DNA of 64,000 nucleotides from Streptomyces sp. NBC_01445. Lineage in GTDB: Bacteria > Actinomycetota > Actinomycetes > Streptomycetales > Streptomycetaceae. The notes below the pieces were generated by a model, which had not been told where the DNA came from, ran no database searches, and saw nothing but the letters and a program-made list of their open reading frames with translations. Positions 18,741-29,000 of this stretch are shown here, piece by piece. The position numbers and the translations under genes are program-made. The stretch's first letter is position 1. Every line of letters starts with the position of its first letter. Location of the stretch: NCBI RefSeq assembly GCF_035918235.1, contig NZ_CP109485.1, positions 6,135,001 to 6,199,000 of the forward strand, read 5' to 3'.

Positions 18741-21545
18741 GTGTCCGTCCTCTCGAAGATCATGCGTGCAGGCGAAGGCAAGATCCTGCGCAAGCTGCAC
18801 CGCATCGCGGACCAGGTCAACTCCCTCGAAGAGGATTTCGTCAGCCTCTCCGACGCCGAGCTGCGGGCCCTCACCGACGAGTACAAGGAGCGGTTCGCCG
18901 ACGGCGAGAGCCTCGACGACCTGCTCCCCGAGGCCTTCGCCACCGTCCGCGAGGCGGCCAGGCGCGTGCTCGGCCAGCGTCCCTACGATGTGCAGCTGAT
19001 GGGCGGCGCCGCCCTCCACCTCGGCTACGTGGCCGAGATGAAGACCGGTGAGGGCAAGACCCTCGTCGGCACGCTCCCGACGTACTTGAACGCGCTGTCC
19101 GGCAAGGGCGTCCACCTGATCACGGTGAACGACTACCTGGCCGAGCGCGACTCCGAAATGATGGGCCGCGTCCACAAGTTCCTCGGCCTCAGCGTGGGCT
19201 GCATCCTGGCGAACATGACGCCGGCGCAGCGCCGCGAGCAGTACAACTGCGACATCACGTACGGCACGAACAACGAGTTCGGTTTCGACTACCTCCGCGA
19301 CAACATGGCGTGGTCCCAGGACGAGCTCGTCCAGCGCGGCCACAACTTCGCGGTGGTCGACGAGGTCGACTCGATCCTCGTCGACGAGGCCCGTACGCCG
19401 CTGATCATCTCCGGCCCCGCCGACCAGGCCACCAAGTGGTACGGCGACTTCGCGAAGCTGGTCACGCGCCTGAAGAAGGGCGAGGCCGGTAATCCGCTGA
19501 AGGGCATCGAGGAGACCGGCGACTACGAGGTCGACGAGAAGAAGCGCACCGTCGCCATCCACGAGCCCGGCGTCGCCAAGGTCGAGGACTGGTTGGGCAT
19601 CGACAACCTCTACGAGTCGGTGAACACGCCGCTCGTCGGTTACCTGAACAACGCCATCAAGGCGAAGGAACTGTTCAAGAAGGACAAGGACTACGTCGTC
19701 ATCGACGGCGAAGTCATGATCGTCGACGAGCACACCGGCCGTATCCTCGCCGGCCGCCGCTACAACGAGGGCATGCACCAGGCGATCGAGGCGAAGGAAG
19801 GGGTGGACATCAAGGACGAGAACCAGACGCTCGCCACGATCACCCTGCAGAACTTCTTCCGTCTCTACGACAAGCTCTCCGGCATGACCGGTACGGCCAT
19901 GACCGAGGCCGCCGAGTTCCACCAGATCTACAAGCTGGGCGTCGTCCCGATCCCGACGAACAAGCCGATGGTCCGCAAGGACCAGGCCGACCTGATCTAC
20001 CGCACCGAGGTCGCGAAGTTCGACGCGGTCGTCGACGACATCGCCGAGAAGCACGAGCAGGGCCAGCCGATCCTCGTCGGTACGACGTCCGTCGAGAAGT
20101 CCGAGTACCTCTCGCAGCAGCTGTCCAAGCGCGGTGTGCAGCACGAGGTGCTGAACGCGAAGCAGCACGACCGTGAGGCGACGATCGTCGCCCAGGCCGG
20201 CCGCAAGGGCGCCGTCACCGTCGCCACGAACATGGCCGGCCGAGGCACCGACATCAAGCTTGGCGGCAACCCGGACGACCTCGCCGAGGCGGAGCTGCGC
20301 CAGCGCGGCCTCGACCCGGTCGAGCACGTCGAGGAGTGGGCGGCCGCGCTGCCGGGCGCTCTGGAGCGGGCCGAGCAGGCGGTGAAGGCCGAGTTCGAGG
20401 AGGTCAAGGACCTCGGCGGGCTCTACGTCCTCGGCACGGAGCGGCACGAGTCGCGCCGTATCGACAACCAGCTGCGCGGCCGCTCCGGCCGTCAGGGAGA
20501 CCCGGGCGAGTCCCGCTTCTACCTGTCGCTCGGTGACGACCTGATGCGTCTGTTCAAGGCCCAGATGGTCGAGCGCGTCATGTCGATGGCGAACGTCCCG
20601 GACGACGTGCCGATCGAGAACAAGATGGTCACGCGTGCCATCGCGTCGGCCCAGTCGCAGGTCGAGCAGCAGAACTTCGAGACCCGGAAGAACGTCCTCA
20701 AGTACGACGAGGTCCTCAACCGGCAGCGTGAGGTCATCTACGGCGAGCGGCGCCGTGTCCTGGAGGGCGAGGACCTGCACGAGCAGATTCAGCACTTCAT
20801 GGACGACACGATCGACGAGTACATCGGCGCGGAGACCGCCGAGGGCTTCGCCGAGGAGTGGGACCTGGACCGGCTGTGGGGCGCCTTCAAGCAGCTCTAC
20901 CCGGTGAAGGTCACCGTGGACGAGCTGGAGGAGGCCGCGGGTGACCGCGCGGGTCTGACGGCCGAGTTCATCGGCGAGTCCGTCAAGGATGACATCCACG
21001 CGCAGTACGCGGCGCGTGAGGAGCAGCTCGGCTCCGAGATCATGCGTGAGCTGGAGCGCCGCGTGGTCCTGTCGGTCCTGGACCGCAAGTGGCGTGAGCA
21101 CCTCTACGAGATGGACTACCTCCAGGAGGGCATCGGCCTGCGCGCCATGGCGCAGAAGGACCCGCTGGTCGAGTACCAGCGCGAGGGCTTCGACATGTTC
21201 ACCGCCATGATGGAGGGCATCAAGGAGGAGTCCGTCGGCTATCTGTTCAACCTGGAGGTCCAGGTCGAGCAGCAGGTCGAGGAGGTCGAGGTGCAGGACG
21301 TGGCGCCGTCCCTGGACAAGCAGGACGCGGTGCCGGCCGGTGTCGGCCGTCCCGAGATCCGCGCCAAGGGTCTCGACGCCCCGCAGCGTCCGGACCGCCT
21401 GCACTTCCAGGCGCCGAACGCCGAGGGCGGCGTGGACGAGATGGACTACGTCACCGAGGACGGCCCGACGCGCTCCGAGGCCGACGGCCTCACGCGCGCG
21501 GAGCGCCGCAAGCAGCAGAAGGGCGGGCGTCGCCGCAAGAAGTAG
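18741..21545 (+). CDS. secA: Preprotein translocase ATPase SecA
   Basis: A 934-residue motor ATPase that drives proteins through SecYEG. Visible motifs are Walker A MKTGEGKT (100-107), the [13 protein letters not shown] region (about 208-220), the long preprotein cross-linking domain, and [15 protein letters not shown] with [28 protein letters not shown] of the second motor domain. The C terminus ends in a basic tail ([13 protein letters not shown]) and lacks the CxCxSG...CH zinc-binding motif of many SecA proteins. The GTG at 18741 is supported by AAGGAG at 18725-18730 and by the family N terminus [17 protein letters not shown]. It is followed by a terminator and transcribed alone. Confidence 0.98.
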   Translation: MSVLSKIMRAGEGKILRKLHRIADQVNSLEEDFVSLSDAELRALTDEYKERFADGESLDDLLPEAFATVREAARRVLGQRPYDVQLMGGAALHLGYVAEMKTGEGKTLVGTLPTYLNALSGKGVHLITVNDYLAERDSEMMGRVHKFLGLSVGCILANMTPAQRREQYNCDITYGTNNEFGFDYLRDNMAWSQDELVQRGHNFAVVDEVDSILVDEARTPLIISGPADQATKWYGDFAKLVTRLKKGEAGNPLKGIEETGDYEVDEKKRTVAIHEPGVAKVEDWLGIDNLYESVNTPLVGYLNNAIKAKELFKKDKDYVVIDGEVMIVDEHTGRILAGRRYNEGMHQAIEAKEGVDIKDENQTLATITLQNFFRLYDKLSGMTGTAMTEAAEFHQIYKLGVVPIPTNKPMVRKDQADLIYRTEVAKFDAVVDDIAEKHEQGQPILVGTTSVEKSEYLSQQLSKRGVQHEVLNAKQHDREATIVAQAGRKGAVTVATNMAGRGTDIKLGGNPDDLAEAELRQRGLDPVEHVEEWAAALPGALERAEQAVKAEFEEVKDLGGLYVLGTERHESRRIDNQLRGRSGRQGDPGESRFYLSLGDDLMRLFKAQMVERVMSMANVPDDVPIENKMVTRAIASAQSQVEQQNFETRKNVLKYDEVLNRQREVIYGERRRVLEGEDLHEQIQHFMDDTIDEYIGAETAEGFAEEWDLDRLWGAFKQLYPVKVTVDELEEAAGDRAGLTAEFIGESVKDDIHAQYAAREEQLGSEIMRELERRVVLSVLDRKWREHLYEMDYLQEGIGLRAMAQKDPLVEYQREGFDMFTAMMEGIKEESVGYLFNLEVQVEQQVEEVEVQDVAPSLDKQDAVPAGVGRPEIRAKGLDAPQRPDRLHFQAPNAEGGVDEMDYVTEDGPTRSEADGLTRAERRKQQKGGRRRKK

Positions 21546-21574
21546 TGCGCGGCGCGCTCTGACCGAGCGTGGGT

Positions 21575-21607
21575 GAAGGGGCCGGGCACGGGATGCCCGG
21601 CCCCTTC
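21575..21607 (+). terminator. Terminator after secA
   Basis: A perfect 14-bp stem (gaaggggccgggca / tgcccggccccttc) with a 5-nt loop starts 30 nt after the secA stop. Confidence 0.88.
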
Positions 21608-21689
21608 CGTCGGTGTCGGGGCGGGACAGCACGGGCGGCCGGAGCGCCGGCAGTCGGAACACCGGGGGCCCATGGGCATGCGGGGATGA

Positions 21690-22662
21690 CGGGCGTGGCG
21701 ACGCCGGACCGGGCCGAGGGCCGCGGGTGCGGTGACGGTGGCGGTGACGTTGCGGAGCACGCGGCGGCCAGGCGCCTCGCCGGGCGGGTTCTGCCACGGG
21801 TGCCGGAGCTGGCCTGGGAGCTGGTCGACCGGGAGTTCTGGGCGGCGACGCCTTTCGGCGATCTCCCTGACGACGTACGGGAAGTGGATCGCGCGCACCG
21901 CCCGCCTCGCGTTGCAGGGCTTCCTCGCCCGGGCCGCGGACGGCGGGCCCGCCTTTCCCGTCGACTGCGCGCCGTTCACGGAGCAGGCCGCGCAGCGGGC
22001 CGAGGAGGGCGTGCCGCTGGATGCCTCGTGCGGACGTATTCGGGATCTGCGCCCGGCCCAGCCACTGGGCGCAGATCCTCGACCTGGCCGGCATCGGAGA
22101 CCCGCAGGCCACTGCCAACCCGTACATCGCTCTGCTCGTTCCGGGCATGGCAGCGGCCGAGCCGGACGTGAAGTCGGCCGACCACCTCACGCCGCAGGGC
22201 GTGAAGGTCCCCGGGGTGGCCCGCGACGGCGGTTGCCTCGCCTAGGTGTTCAAGGCCGGCGAGGGGCTGAAGAACGCCGACTTCGTGTACGGGACGCCGC
22301 GCAACGGAGCGCCCGAACTCGCCGCGCTGCCGGCCCGCCACGGCGAGCCGCTCGTCACCCGCTGCCGCGAGCCGGTGCCGCCCTGACGCCCCGCCACTGC
22401 GAGCCGCTCGTCACCCGCTGCCGCCCTGACGGCCCGCCACTGCGAGCCGCGCGTCACCCGCCACCCCGAGCCGGTGCTGATCGTGCAGGGCACCGCGGAC
22501 ACGACGGTGCCGGCCGTGATCTCAAAGGAGACCGCGGCGGCACTGGCACGGGCCGGGACCCGGGTGACGTACACGCCGTACGAGGGCGTCGACCACCCCT
22601 CGCCGCCGGTGACCGCGCTGGTCGAGGTCGAGGCCTGGCTCGGCGCGTGGCCGGCGCGCTGA
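21690..22662 (+). pseudogene. Degraded alpha/beta-hydrolase (secreted-lipase-like) gene
   Basis: Fragments of one protein appear in different plus-strand frames. LAWELVDREFWAATPFGD (about 21808-21860) is followed by LTTYGKWIARTARLALQGFLAR (about 21866-21931) in another frame. Next come FGICARPSHWAQILDLAG and LVPGMAAAEPDVKSADHLTP (22038-22195). The C terminus, LIVQGTADTTVPAVISKETA...YEGVDHPSPP, runs from 22474 to the stop at 22662. The last part carries the acidic and histidine positions expected of an alpha/beta-hydrolase triad (GTADTTVP, GVDH). At least two frame changes, an in-frame stop at 22243-22245 and inserted repeats break the gene; no start and no nucleophile GxSxG were found. The family assignment is by motif resemblance only. 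It is probably a decayed lipase/esterase. Confidence 0.7.
22333..22475 (+). repeat. Three tandem copies of a roughly 45-55 bp unit inside the hydrolase pseudogene
   Basis: Units begin near 22333, 22388 and 22432 and share gcgagccgctcgtcacccgc. The first copy carries an extra gagccggtgccg segment. The array interrupts the region between the KSADHLTP and LIVQGTAD parts of the ancestral hydrolase. Confidence 0.8.
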
Positions 22663-22820
22663 CAGCGGTGAGGCTCGCGCCTCGTTGTCGGGCGGGCGTC
22701 CGTCGTACGAGGCCTCGACCACCTCGCTGCCGGTGACCGGGCTGGTCGAGGTCGAACGCGTGGCCGACGCGCTGACAGCAGCGGGGCTCACGCCTCGCTG
22801 TCGCGGGGCGGGCGTCCGCT
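22577..22820. repeat. Tandem duplication spanning a convergent gene junction
   Basis: Copy A (22577-22703) and copy B (22704-22820) are adjacent and diverged but clearly alignable. Both run from cgtacgagg through ggtcgaggtcga and cgcgctgacagc to ggcgggcgtccg. Each copy holds the 3' end of the plus-strand hydrolase and the antisense 3' end of the minus-strand Rv3235-family gene. The living end of the Rv3235-family gene is in copy B and the hydrolase end in copy A. Confidence 0.85.
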
Positions 22821-23282
22821 CATTTCGACGGCCGTGCAGAGCCAGCGGTGGTCGTCGCCCCGGTGCAGGCGGAAGGCGAGGGCGTGCAGCCGGGGGCCCG
22901 CGCTGATCCGGGCGAAGACTTCGAAGACGCCGGGTTCGGGCTCGTAGTGGCCGATGCCTCGGACGACGGGCCGGCGTCCCCGGTCGCTGAGGGGCTGGTC
23001 CTCGGCGAGCCGGATCAGGGCGTCGAAGAGGGATCCGGCGAAGTGGCGGGAGGCCCAGTGGACGGGGCGCTGGCCGCTGAGCATCAGCAGGAGGCGCTCG
23101 GTGAAGAGCTCGGCGGGGTGCGGCGGCAGCTGGGGCGGGACGCGCACCGGCCGCGCGCCGGGGCGCCTCGCGTCCTGCCTGCCGGGCGGTCGGCCGCCCG
23201 GGGGCCGGGTCGTCCTGGGGCGGCGGCGCGGCTGGTCCATCACCTTGCGCAGCGGCGGCTCATGGGCGGTGGGCTCGCGCAT
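22788..23282 (-). CDS. Rv3235-family protein
   Basis: A 164-residue protein. A basic, Pro/Arg-rich first half (disordered) is followed by a compact domain starting near residue 60 (FTERLLLMLSGQRPVHWASRHFAGSLFDALIRLAEDQ) and ending VFEVFARISAGPRLHALAFRLHRGDDHRWLCTAVE. This pattern matches the small actinobacterial family named after M. tuberculosis Rv3235, encoded near secA. The function is unknown. The ATG at 23282 with GGGGA upstream is the best start. Upstream lies a short palindromic site (23316-23327). The 3' end is inside a tandem duplication. Confidence 0.82.
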   Translation of the reverse strand: MREPTAHEPPLRKVMDQPRRRPRTTRPPGGRPPGRQDARRPGARPVRVPPQLPPHPAELFTERLLLMLSGQRPVHWASRHFAGSLFDALIRLAEDQPLSDRGRRPVVRGIGHYEPEPGVFEVFARISAGPRLHALAFRLHRGDDHRWLCTAVEMSGRPPRDSEA

Positions 23283-23315
23283 GTCTGGGTCCCCGTTCGG
23301 CGTCCGACCGGTGGA

Positions 23316-23327
23316 TACCGATCGGTA
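23316..23327. promoter_or_regulatory. Perfect palindrome upstream of the Rv3235-family gene
   Basis: TACCGATCGGTA is a perfect 12-bp palindrome 34 bp upstream of the ATG at 23282, in the 289-bp gap between two divergent genes. Its size and symmetry are compatible with a dimeric repressor site. No cognate regulator is evident nearby. Confidence 0.35.
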
Positions 23328-23571
23328 ACTTCGCTTGGGGATCTTGTACGTGTCCTGCGGCGCCGCTCGCAAGGCCACAGGGGCCCGGCGAGGGCGGTCG
23401 CAAGGTTCACCTATCCGGGTGATCGGACGGCAGACAAGGCATGCGCGGACAGGGCTCGGGAGGGTCACGCGGGGGTCCGGCGTGGACGTGCGCACAGGGG
23501 GCGACCGGCACCCCGAAGGGGGACTCCCGCACGTATCCTGAAGCCCCTCTCGCCGACGAAAGTGGCCAGCC

Positions 23572-24087
23572 ATGCGCGTGTACGTCCCCCTGTCCCTGCC
23601 CCGTCTCGCCGAGGCGCACAAGGCGGGCGAACTGGGACCCGGACCGCTCACCGCGTACGCCGTGACACCCGCGCTGCGCGAGTGGTACGTCTCCGACGAC
23701 ATAGAGGAACTGGAGTACGCGGCCCTCAACCGCGCGGCGGCGGCGTCGCTGCGGCTGATCGCCGGGGAGCCGGACGCGCCCCGCAAGCGGGTCGTGGTCG
23801 CGCTCGACGTGCCGGACGGCGCCGCGGTGGCCGACCCGGACCGCGGGCTCGACGCGCGAGCGCTCGGCGAGGTGCGGATCGCGAACGCGGTCCCCCTGGC
23901 CAAGGCGGCGGCGGTGCACGTGGACTCGGCCGACGCAGGGAAGGACGTGACCGCGGCGGCAGCGGCGCTCGGGGCGGCGGACCAGGGCGACGACGACGCG
24001 CAGTTCGTCGTCGACGGCGCCGAGGACCACGAGCTCCTCTGGTTCGCCACGCAGGAGATCCCGAACCTGCTCGGCCTGAGCGGCTGA
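23572..24087 (+). CDS. DUF6912 family protein
   Basis: A 171-residue soluble protein opening MRVYVPLSLPRLAEAHKAGELGPGPLTAYAVTPALREWYVSDD and ending HELLWFATQEIPNLLGL. This is a conserved actinobacterial family of unknown function found in the secA to glutamate-dehydrogenase interval. No catalytic motif, signal peptide or membrane segment is seen. It lies 46 nt before the HAD-hydrolase gene on the same strand and may be co-transcribed with it. Confidence 0.85.
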   Translation: MRVYVPLSLPRLAEAHKAGELGPGPLTAYAVTPALREWYVSDDIEELEYAALNRAAAASLRLIAGEPDAPRKRVVVALDVPDGAAVADPDRGLDARALGEVRIANAVPLAKAAAVHVDSADAGKDVTAAAAALGAADQGDDDAQFVVDGAEDHELLWFATQEIPNLLGLSG

Positions 24088-24133
24088 CCTGCGCGAACGT
24101 ACGATTGTCGGTCCCGGCGGGTACGTTCTTGGC

Positions 24134-24808
24134 ATGGGGAAGCACGCAGCCGGAGCACACATCGTCTGGGACTGGAACGGGACGCTGTTCCACGACAACG
24201 ACGCCGTCATCAGCGCGACGAACGCCGCCTTCGCGGAGATCGGACTCGAGCCGATCACCCTGGAGCGGTACAGAGAGCTGTACTGCGTGCCGATACCCCG
24301 CTTCTACCAGAGGCTGATGGGGCGGCTGCCCACTGAGGCCGAGTGGGAGCGCATGGACACCGCCTTCCAGCGGCACTACACGCTCCACCGCACGGCCTGC
24401 AGGCTCGCCGACGGGGCGGAGCTGCTCCTCGCCGACTGGAGTTCGGCCGGCCGCAGCCAGTCGATCCTCAGCATGTACGGACATGACGAACTCGTCCCGC
24501 TGGTACGGGAGTTCGGGATCGAGTCGCACTTCCTGCGGGTCGACGGGCGCACCGGCCCCTCAGGTGGCAGCAAGGCCGAGCACATGGTCCGCCACCTCGG
24601 AGCGCTGGCCGGCGCGGGGGTTGCGCCGGGGCGCACGGTGGTGATCGGGGACGCTGCCGACGACGCGGTGGCGGCGCTGCACGCGGGCGCGCGGGCCGTG
24701 CTCTACACCGGCGGATCGCACAGCAGGGCCAGTCTCGAAGGCGTGGGGGCGCCGGTCGTGGACACTCTCGCCGAGGCCGTGGGGGTGGCGGAACGCCTGG
24801 AGGAGTGA
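24134..24808 (+). CDS. HAD-superfamily phosphatase-like hydrolase
   Basis: A 224-residue HAD hydrolase. Motif I is VWDWNGTLFHD with nucleophile D13. An alpha-helical cap follows (about 30-90), a lysine is found in GGSKAEHM, and motif IV is TVVIGDAADDAVAALHAGA. This is the phosphoglycolate-phosphatase-like subgroup; the substrate is unknown. The asparagine in DWNGT replaces the more common DxDGT acid. Several HAD branches carry this change and it may affect the general acid step. Confidence 0.9.
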   Translation: MGKHAAGAHIVWDWNGTLFHDNDAVISATNAAFAEIGLEPITLERYRELYCVPIPRFYQRLMGRLPTEAEWERMDTAFQRHYTLHRTACRLADGAELLLADWSSAGRSQSILSMYGHDELVPLVREFGIESHFLRVDGRTGPSGGSKAEHMVRHLGALAGAGVAPGRTVVIGDAADDAVAALHAGARAVLYTGGSHSRASLEGVGAPVVDTLAEAVGVAERLEE

Positions 24809-24910
24809 GCGAATGCGCGCTCACGCTCCGCTGCTGACTGCGTACGCTGCGGTGGGATCGTCGACGAACCAGAATGCACAGATCCGGCAGAGGGGGACGG
24901 GCGCGGCACC

Positions 24911-25000
24911 ATGGGATTCGGCTTCGGGCAGAGGAGCGGGGGACAGCTCCCGGCCGACGTCACCGCATTCGTCGGCCGGGCGGGTGAACTCGCGCAGGCG
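24911..25000 (+). pseudogene. Beheaded regulator remnant (N terminus of an NB-ARC/AAA-type transcriptional regulator)
   Basis: The ATG at 24911, preceded by a gcagaggggac ribosome-binding-like stretch, encodes MGFGFGQRSGGQLPADVTAF followed by VGRAGELAQA. LPA(D/E)(V/L)T(A/S)FVGR..EL is the typical start of Streptomyces AfsR/LuxR-type regulators just before the ATPase domain, which should continue for 700 or more residues. Here the similarity stops at about 25000 and the frame runs into the antisense of the PfpI gene. This looks like the 5' stub left after a deletion. Confidence 0.6.
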
Positions 25001-25035
25001 CCGTCCTGTCACGCCCACCTCGGATCCTCGGACCC

Positions 25036-25602
25036 TCAGGTCACCGGCGCCTTGGCGCGCAGCACCGTGAGGAACTCCCGCATCCACCCCGAGTGGTCCG
25101 GCCAGGCGCGCGACGACACCAACGTCCCGTCGACCACCACTTCCGCGTCTCGGAAAGCAGCGCCCGCGGCCTGCATGTCGGGCTCAAGCGCCGGATACGC
25201 CGTGACGCGGCGCCCGCGCAGACCGTCGACCGCCGCCGTCAGCAGCGGACCGTGGCAGATCTGGGCCACGGGCTTGTCCGCGTCGAAAAAAGACTTCAGG
25301 ATCTTGCGCAGCTCCGGGTCGTTGCGCAGATACTCGGGGGCGCGGCCGCCCGGGATCACGACAGCGACGTACTGTTCGGGCTCGACCTCGGCGAACGCGA
25401 GATCGGCGGGCCAGGTGTAGCCGGGCTTCTCCGTGTACGTGTCGAACCCCGGTTCGAAGTCATGGACGACGAACTGCAGCTTCTTGCGCTCCGGGGCGGC
25501 GATGTGGACGTCGTAGCCCTCCTCGCGCAGGCGCTGGTAGGGGTACAGGACTTCCAGTGACTCGGCGGCGTCGCCGGTCACCAGGAGGATCTTGGGTGCC
25601 AT
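25036..25602 (-). CDS. DJ-1/PfpI family protein
   Basis: A 188-residue glutamine-amidotransferase-fold protein with the nucleophile elbow AQICHGPLL (C116), the conserved glutamate region near SLEVLYPYQRL, and VVIPGGRAPEYLRNDP. Members include intracellular peptidase/chaperone (PfpI) and glyoxalase-like (DJ-1/YajL/Hsp31) proteins; the activity cannot be decided from sequence. A GGGAG ribosome-binding site precedes the ATG. Its 3' end abuts the truncated regulator, so the deletion that removed the regulator may have brought this gene here. Confidence 0.9.
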   Translation of the reverse strand: MAPKILLVTGDAAESLEVLYPYQRLREEGYDVHIAAPERKKLQFVVHDFEPGFDTYTEKPGYTWPADLAFAEVEPEQYVAVVIPGGRAPEYLRNDPELRKILKSFFDADKPVAQICHGPLLTAAVDGLRGRRVTAYPALEPDMQAAGAAFRDAEVVVDGTLVSSRAWPDHSGWMREFLTVLRAKAPVT

Positions 25603-26081
25603 GGCTGTGCGCTCCCCTCGGAGCCTTCGGGCCGGGGTGTCTCCTCCTCAACGTGGACCCGGCCGGACCGTTAGGCAACCCCCCGACGCATCCATCCGCG
25701 TCGCTGTCCCTGTGCAGAGTGTCAAAGTTCGACCGCTGTATTTGTACACATACGGCTCATGACGACTCCCGGGGGAGGGGCGATAGCCTTGACCCGTGAT
25801 CAGCGCGATATCTCGCGGGGGCATCGTCGCCCCCTGCCCGCGCCGGGAGCACACGGAGATCTACATCCGTGCCCGGCGCTCCGCTGACCGTTCCCTTCGG
25901 GGCGGAATATGGATGCCGTCCCGACTCCGGGCAGGAAATACGCCAAAAATGGCGGATAACAGCCCGCTCATCTCTCATCCCGGCATACCGTCGACATCGA
26001 CCGGAGACCCCGCGTCGTGGCGTTGTGCCGCATCACTTTCTTCAACGTCACGCAACGGCGCGCGACAGGAGCCAGAGGACA
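25603..26081. other. Long intergenic region between pfpI-like gene and gdh
   Basis: 479 bp with no supported gene. Noticeable elements are a hairpin gggggc-atcgtc-gccccc (25817-25834), an AT-richer stretch near 25720-25760 (ttcgaccgctgtatttgtacac), and a TTGACA on the minus strand at 25725-25720 without a convincing -10. The length and base composition suggest a substantial promoter/leader region for gdh. Confidence 0.4.
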
Positions 26082-29000
26082 ATGCAGACCAAGCTGGACG
26101 AAGCCAAGGCCGAGCTGCTCGCACGGGCCGCCCGGGTAGCTGAGAACAGCCCGGCTGGGGGCCAACTCCCGGCCGGGACGAATGGCGAGGGGGCTCCGGA
26201 CCAGGAGTCCGTGCTCGCGTTCCTCCAGCGCTACTACCTGCACACCGCCCCCGAGGACCTGGCCGACCGCGACCCGGTCGACGCCTTCGGTGCAGCCGTC
26301 TCCCACTACCGGCTCGCGGAGGTCCGCCCGCAGGGCACCGCGAACGTCAAGGTCCACACGCCGACGGTCGAGGAGAACGGCTGGACCTGCAGCCACTCCG
26401 TCGTCGAGGTCGTCACCGACGACATGCCGTTCCTGGTCGACTCGGTCACCAACGAGCTGTCCCGCCAGGGCCGCGGCATCCACGTCGTGATCCACCCGCA
26501 GGTCACCGTGCGCCGCGACCTGACCGGCAAGCTCCTGGAGGTCCTGCCCGCGGGCAGCGCCGCCGACGGCCACGACACGCTCACCGAGTCGTGGATCCAC
26601 GTGGAGATCGACCGGGAGACCGACCGCGCCGACCTGAAGCAGATCACCTCCGACCTGCTGCGTGTCCTGTCCGACGTCCGTGAGGCCGTCGAGGACTGGG
26701 AGAAGATGCGGGACTCGGCGCTGCGTATCGCCGATGACCTGCCGAGCGAGCCCACCGCCGACGACCTGCGCGCCCAGGACGTCGAGGAGGCCCGCGAGCT
26801 GCTGCGCTGGCTGTCCACCGACCACTTCACCTTCCTCGGCTACCGCGAGTACGAGCTGCGCGAGGACGACTCGCTGTCGGCCGTGCCCGGCACCGGCCTC
26901 GGCATCCTGCGCTCCGACCCGCAGCACGGCGGCGACGACCACCACCCGGTGAGCCCGTCCTTCAGCCGGCTGCCCGCCGACGCGCGCGCCAAGGCCCGCG
27001 AGCACAAGATCCTCGTGCTGACCAAGGCCAACAGCCGCGCCACCGTGCACCGCCCGTCGTACCTGGACTACGTCGGCGTGAAGAAGTTCGACGCCGAGGG
27101 CAACGTCATCGGTGAGCGCCGCTTCCTCGGCCTCTTCTCGAGCGCCGCGTACACGGAGTCCGTCCGGCGCGTCCCGGTCGTGCGCCGCAAGGTGCAGGAA
27201 GTGCTGCGGGGCGCCGGGTTCTCGCCCAACAGCCACGACGGCCGCGACCTGCTCCAGATCCTGGAGACGTACCCGCGCGACGAGCTGTTCCAGACCCCGG
27301 CCGACGAGCTGCGCGCCATCGTCACCAGCGTCCTCTACCTCCAGGAGCGCCGCCGGCTGCGGCTCTACCTGCGCCAGGACGAGTACGGCCGCTACTACTC
27401 GGCCCTCGTCTACCTGCCGCGCGACCGCTACACCACCGGTGTCCGCCTGCGGATCATCGACATCCTCAAGGAAGAGCTCAACGGCACCAGCGTCGACTTC
27501 ACGGCCTGGAACACCGAGTCGATCCTGTCCCGGCTGCACTTCGTCATCCGCGTCGAGCCGGGCACCGAGCTGCCCGTGCTGACCGAGGCCGACACCGAGC
27601 GCATCGAGGCGCGGCTGGTCGACGCCGCCCGCTCGTGGGCCGACGGCTTCGGCGAGGCGCTGAACGCGGAGTGCGGCGAGGAGCGCGCGGCCGAGCTGGG
27701 CCGCCGCTACTCCGGCGCCTTCCCCGAGGGCTACAAGGCCGACCACTCGCCGCGCGCGGCGGTCGCCGACCTGGTCCACCTCGAAGCGCTCAAGCGCGGC
27801 GAGAAGGACTTCGCGCTCTCGCTGTACGAGCCCGTGGGCGCGGCCCCCGGCGAGCGCCGCTTCAAGATCTACCGCACCGGCGCGCCGGTCTCCCTGTCGT
27901 CCGTCCTGCCGGTCCTCAACCGGCTCGGCGTCGAGGTCATCGACGAGCGCCCCTACGAGCTGCGCTGCTCGGACCGGACCACGGCGTGGATCTACGACTT
28001 CGGCCTTCGCCTGCCGAAGTCGCTCACCGGCAACGGTGACTTCCTCGGTGACGACGGCCGCGAGCGCTTCCAGGAGGCCTTCACGGCGACCTGGACCGGC
28101 GCCGCCGAGAACGACGGCTTCAACTCCCTCGTCCTGAGCGCCGGTCTGAACTGGCGGCAGGCGATGGTGCTGCGCGCGTATGCCAAGTACCTGCGCCAGG
28201 CCGGTGCGACGTTCAGCCAGGACTACATGGAGGACACCCTCCGTAACAACGTCCACACCACCCGCCTCCTGGTGAGCCTCTTCGAGGCGCGCATGTCGCC
28301 GGAGCGCCAGCGGGCCGGGACCGAGCTGATCGACGGGCTCCTGGAGGAGCTCGACGGCGCGCTCGACCAGGTCGCGAGCCTGGACGAGGACCGGATCCTG
28401 CGGTCCTTCCTGACCGTCATCAAGGCGACGCTGCGGACGAACTTCTTCCAGAAGCGCGACGACGGCACGCCGCACGCGTACGTCTCCATGAAGTTCGACC
28501 CGCAGGCCATCCCCGACCTGCCCGCGCCGCGCCCGGCCTACGAGATCTGGGTGTACTCGCCTCGGGTCGAGGGCGTGCACCTGCGCTTCGGCAAGGTCGC
28601 GCGCGGTGGTCTGCGCTGGTCCGACCGGCGTGAGGACTTCCGCACCGAGGTCCTCGGCCTGGTCAAGGCGCAGATGGTGAAGAACACCGTCATCGTGCCG
28701 GTCGGCGCGAAGGGCGGCTTCGTCGCGAAGAACCTGCCGGACCCGAGCGTCGACCGTGACGCGTGGCTGGCCGAGGGTGTCGCGTCGTACAAGACCTTCA
28801 TCTCGGCGCTGCTCGACATCACCGACAACCTGGTGGCCGGCCAGGTCGTGCCCCCGGCGGACGTCGTGCGGCACGACGGGGACGACACGTACCTCGTGGT
28901 CGCGGCCGACAAGGGCACGGCGACGTTCTCCGACATCGCCAACGCGGTCGCCGAGTCGTACAACTTCTGGCTCGGTGACGCCTTCGCCTCCGGCGGCTCG

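Noticed and set aside
25796..26143. ORF of 115 codons upstream of and overlapping gdh
   Set aside because: No ribosome-binding site, no recognisable domain, and weak third-position GC bias; treated as part of the gdh leader.
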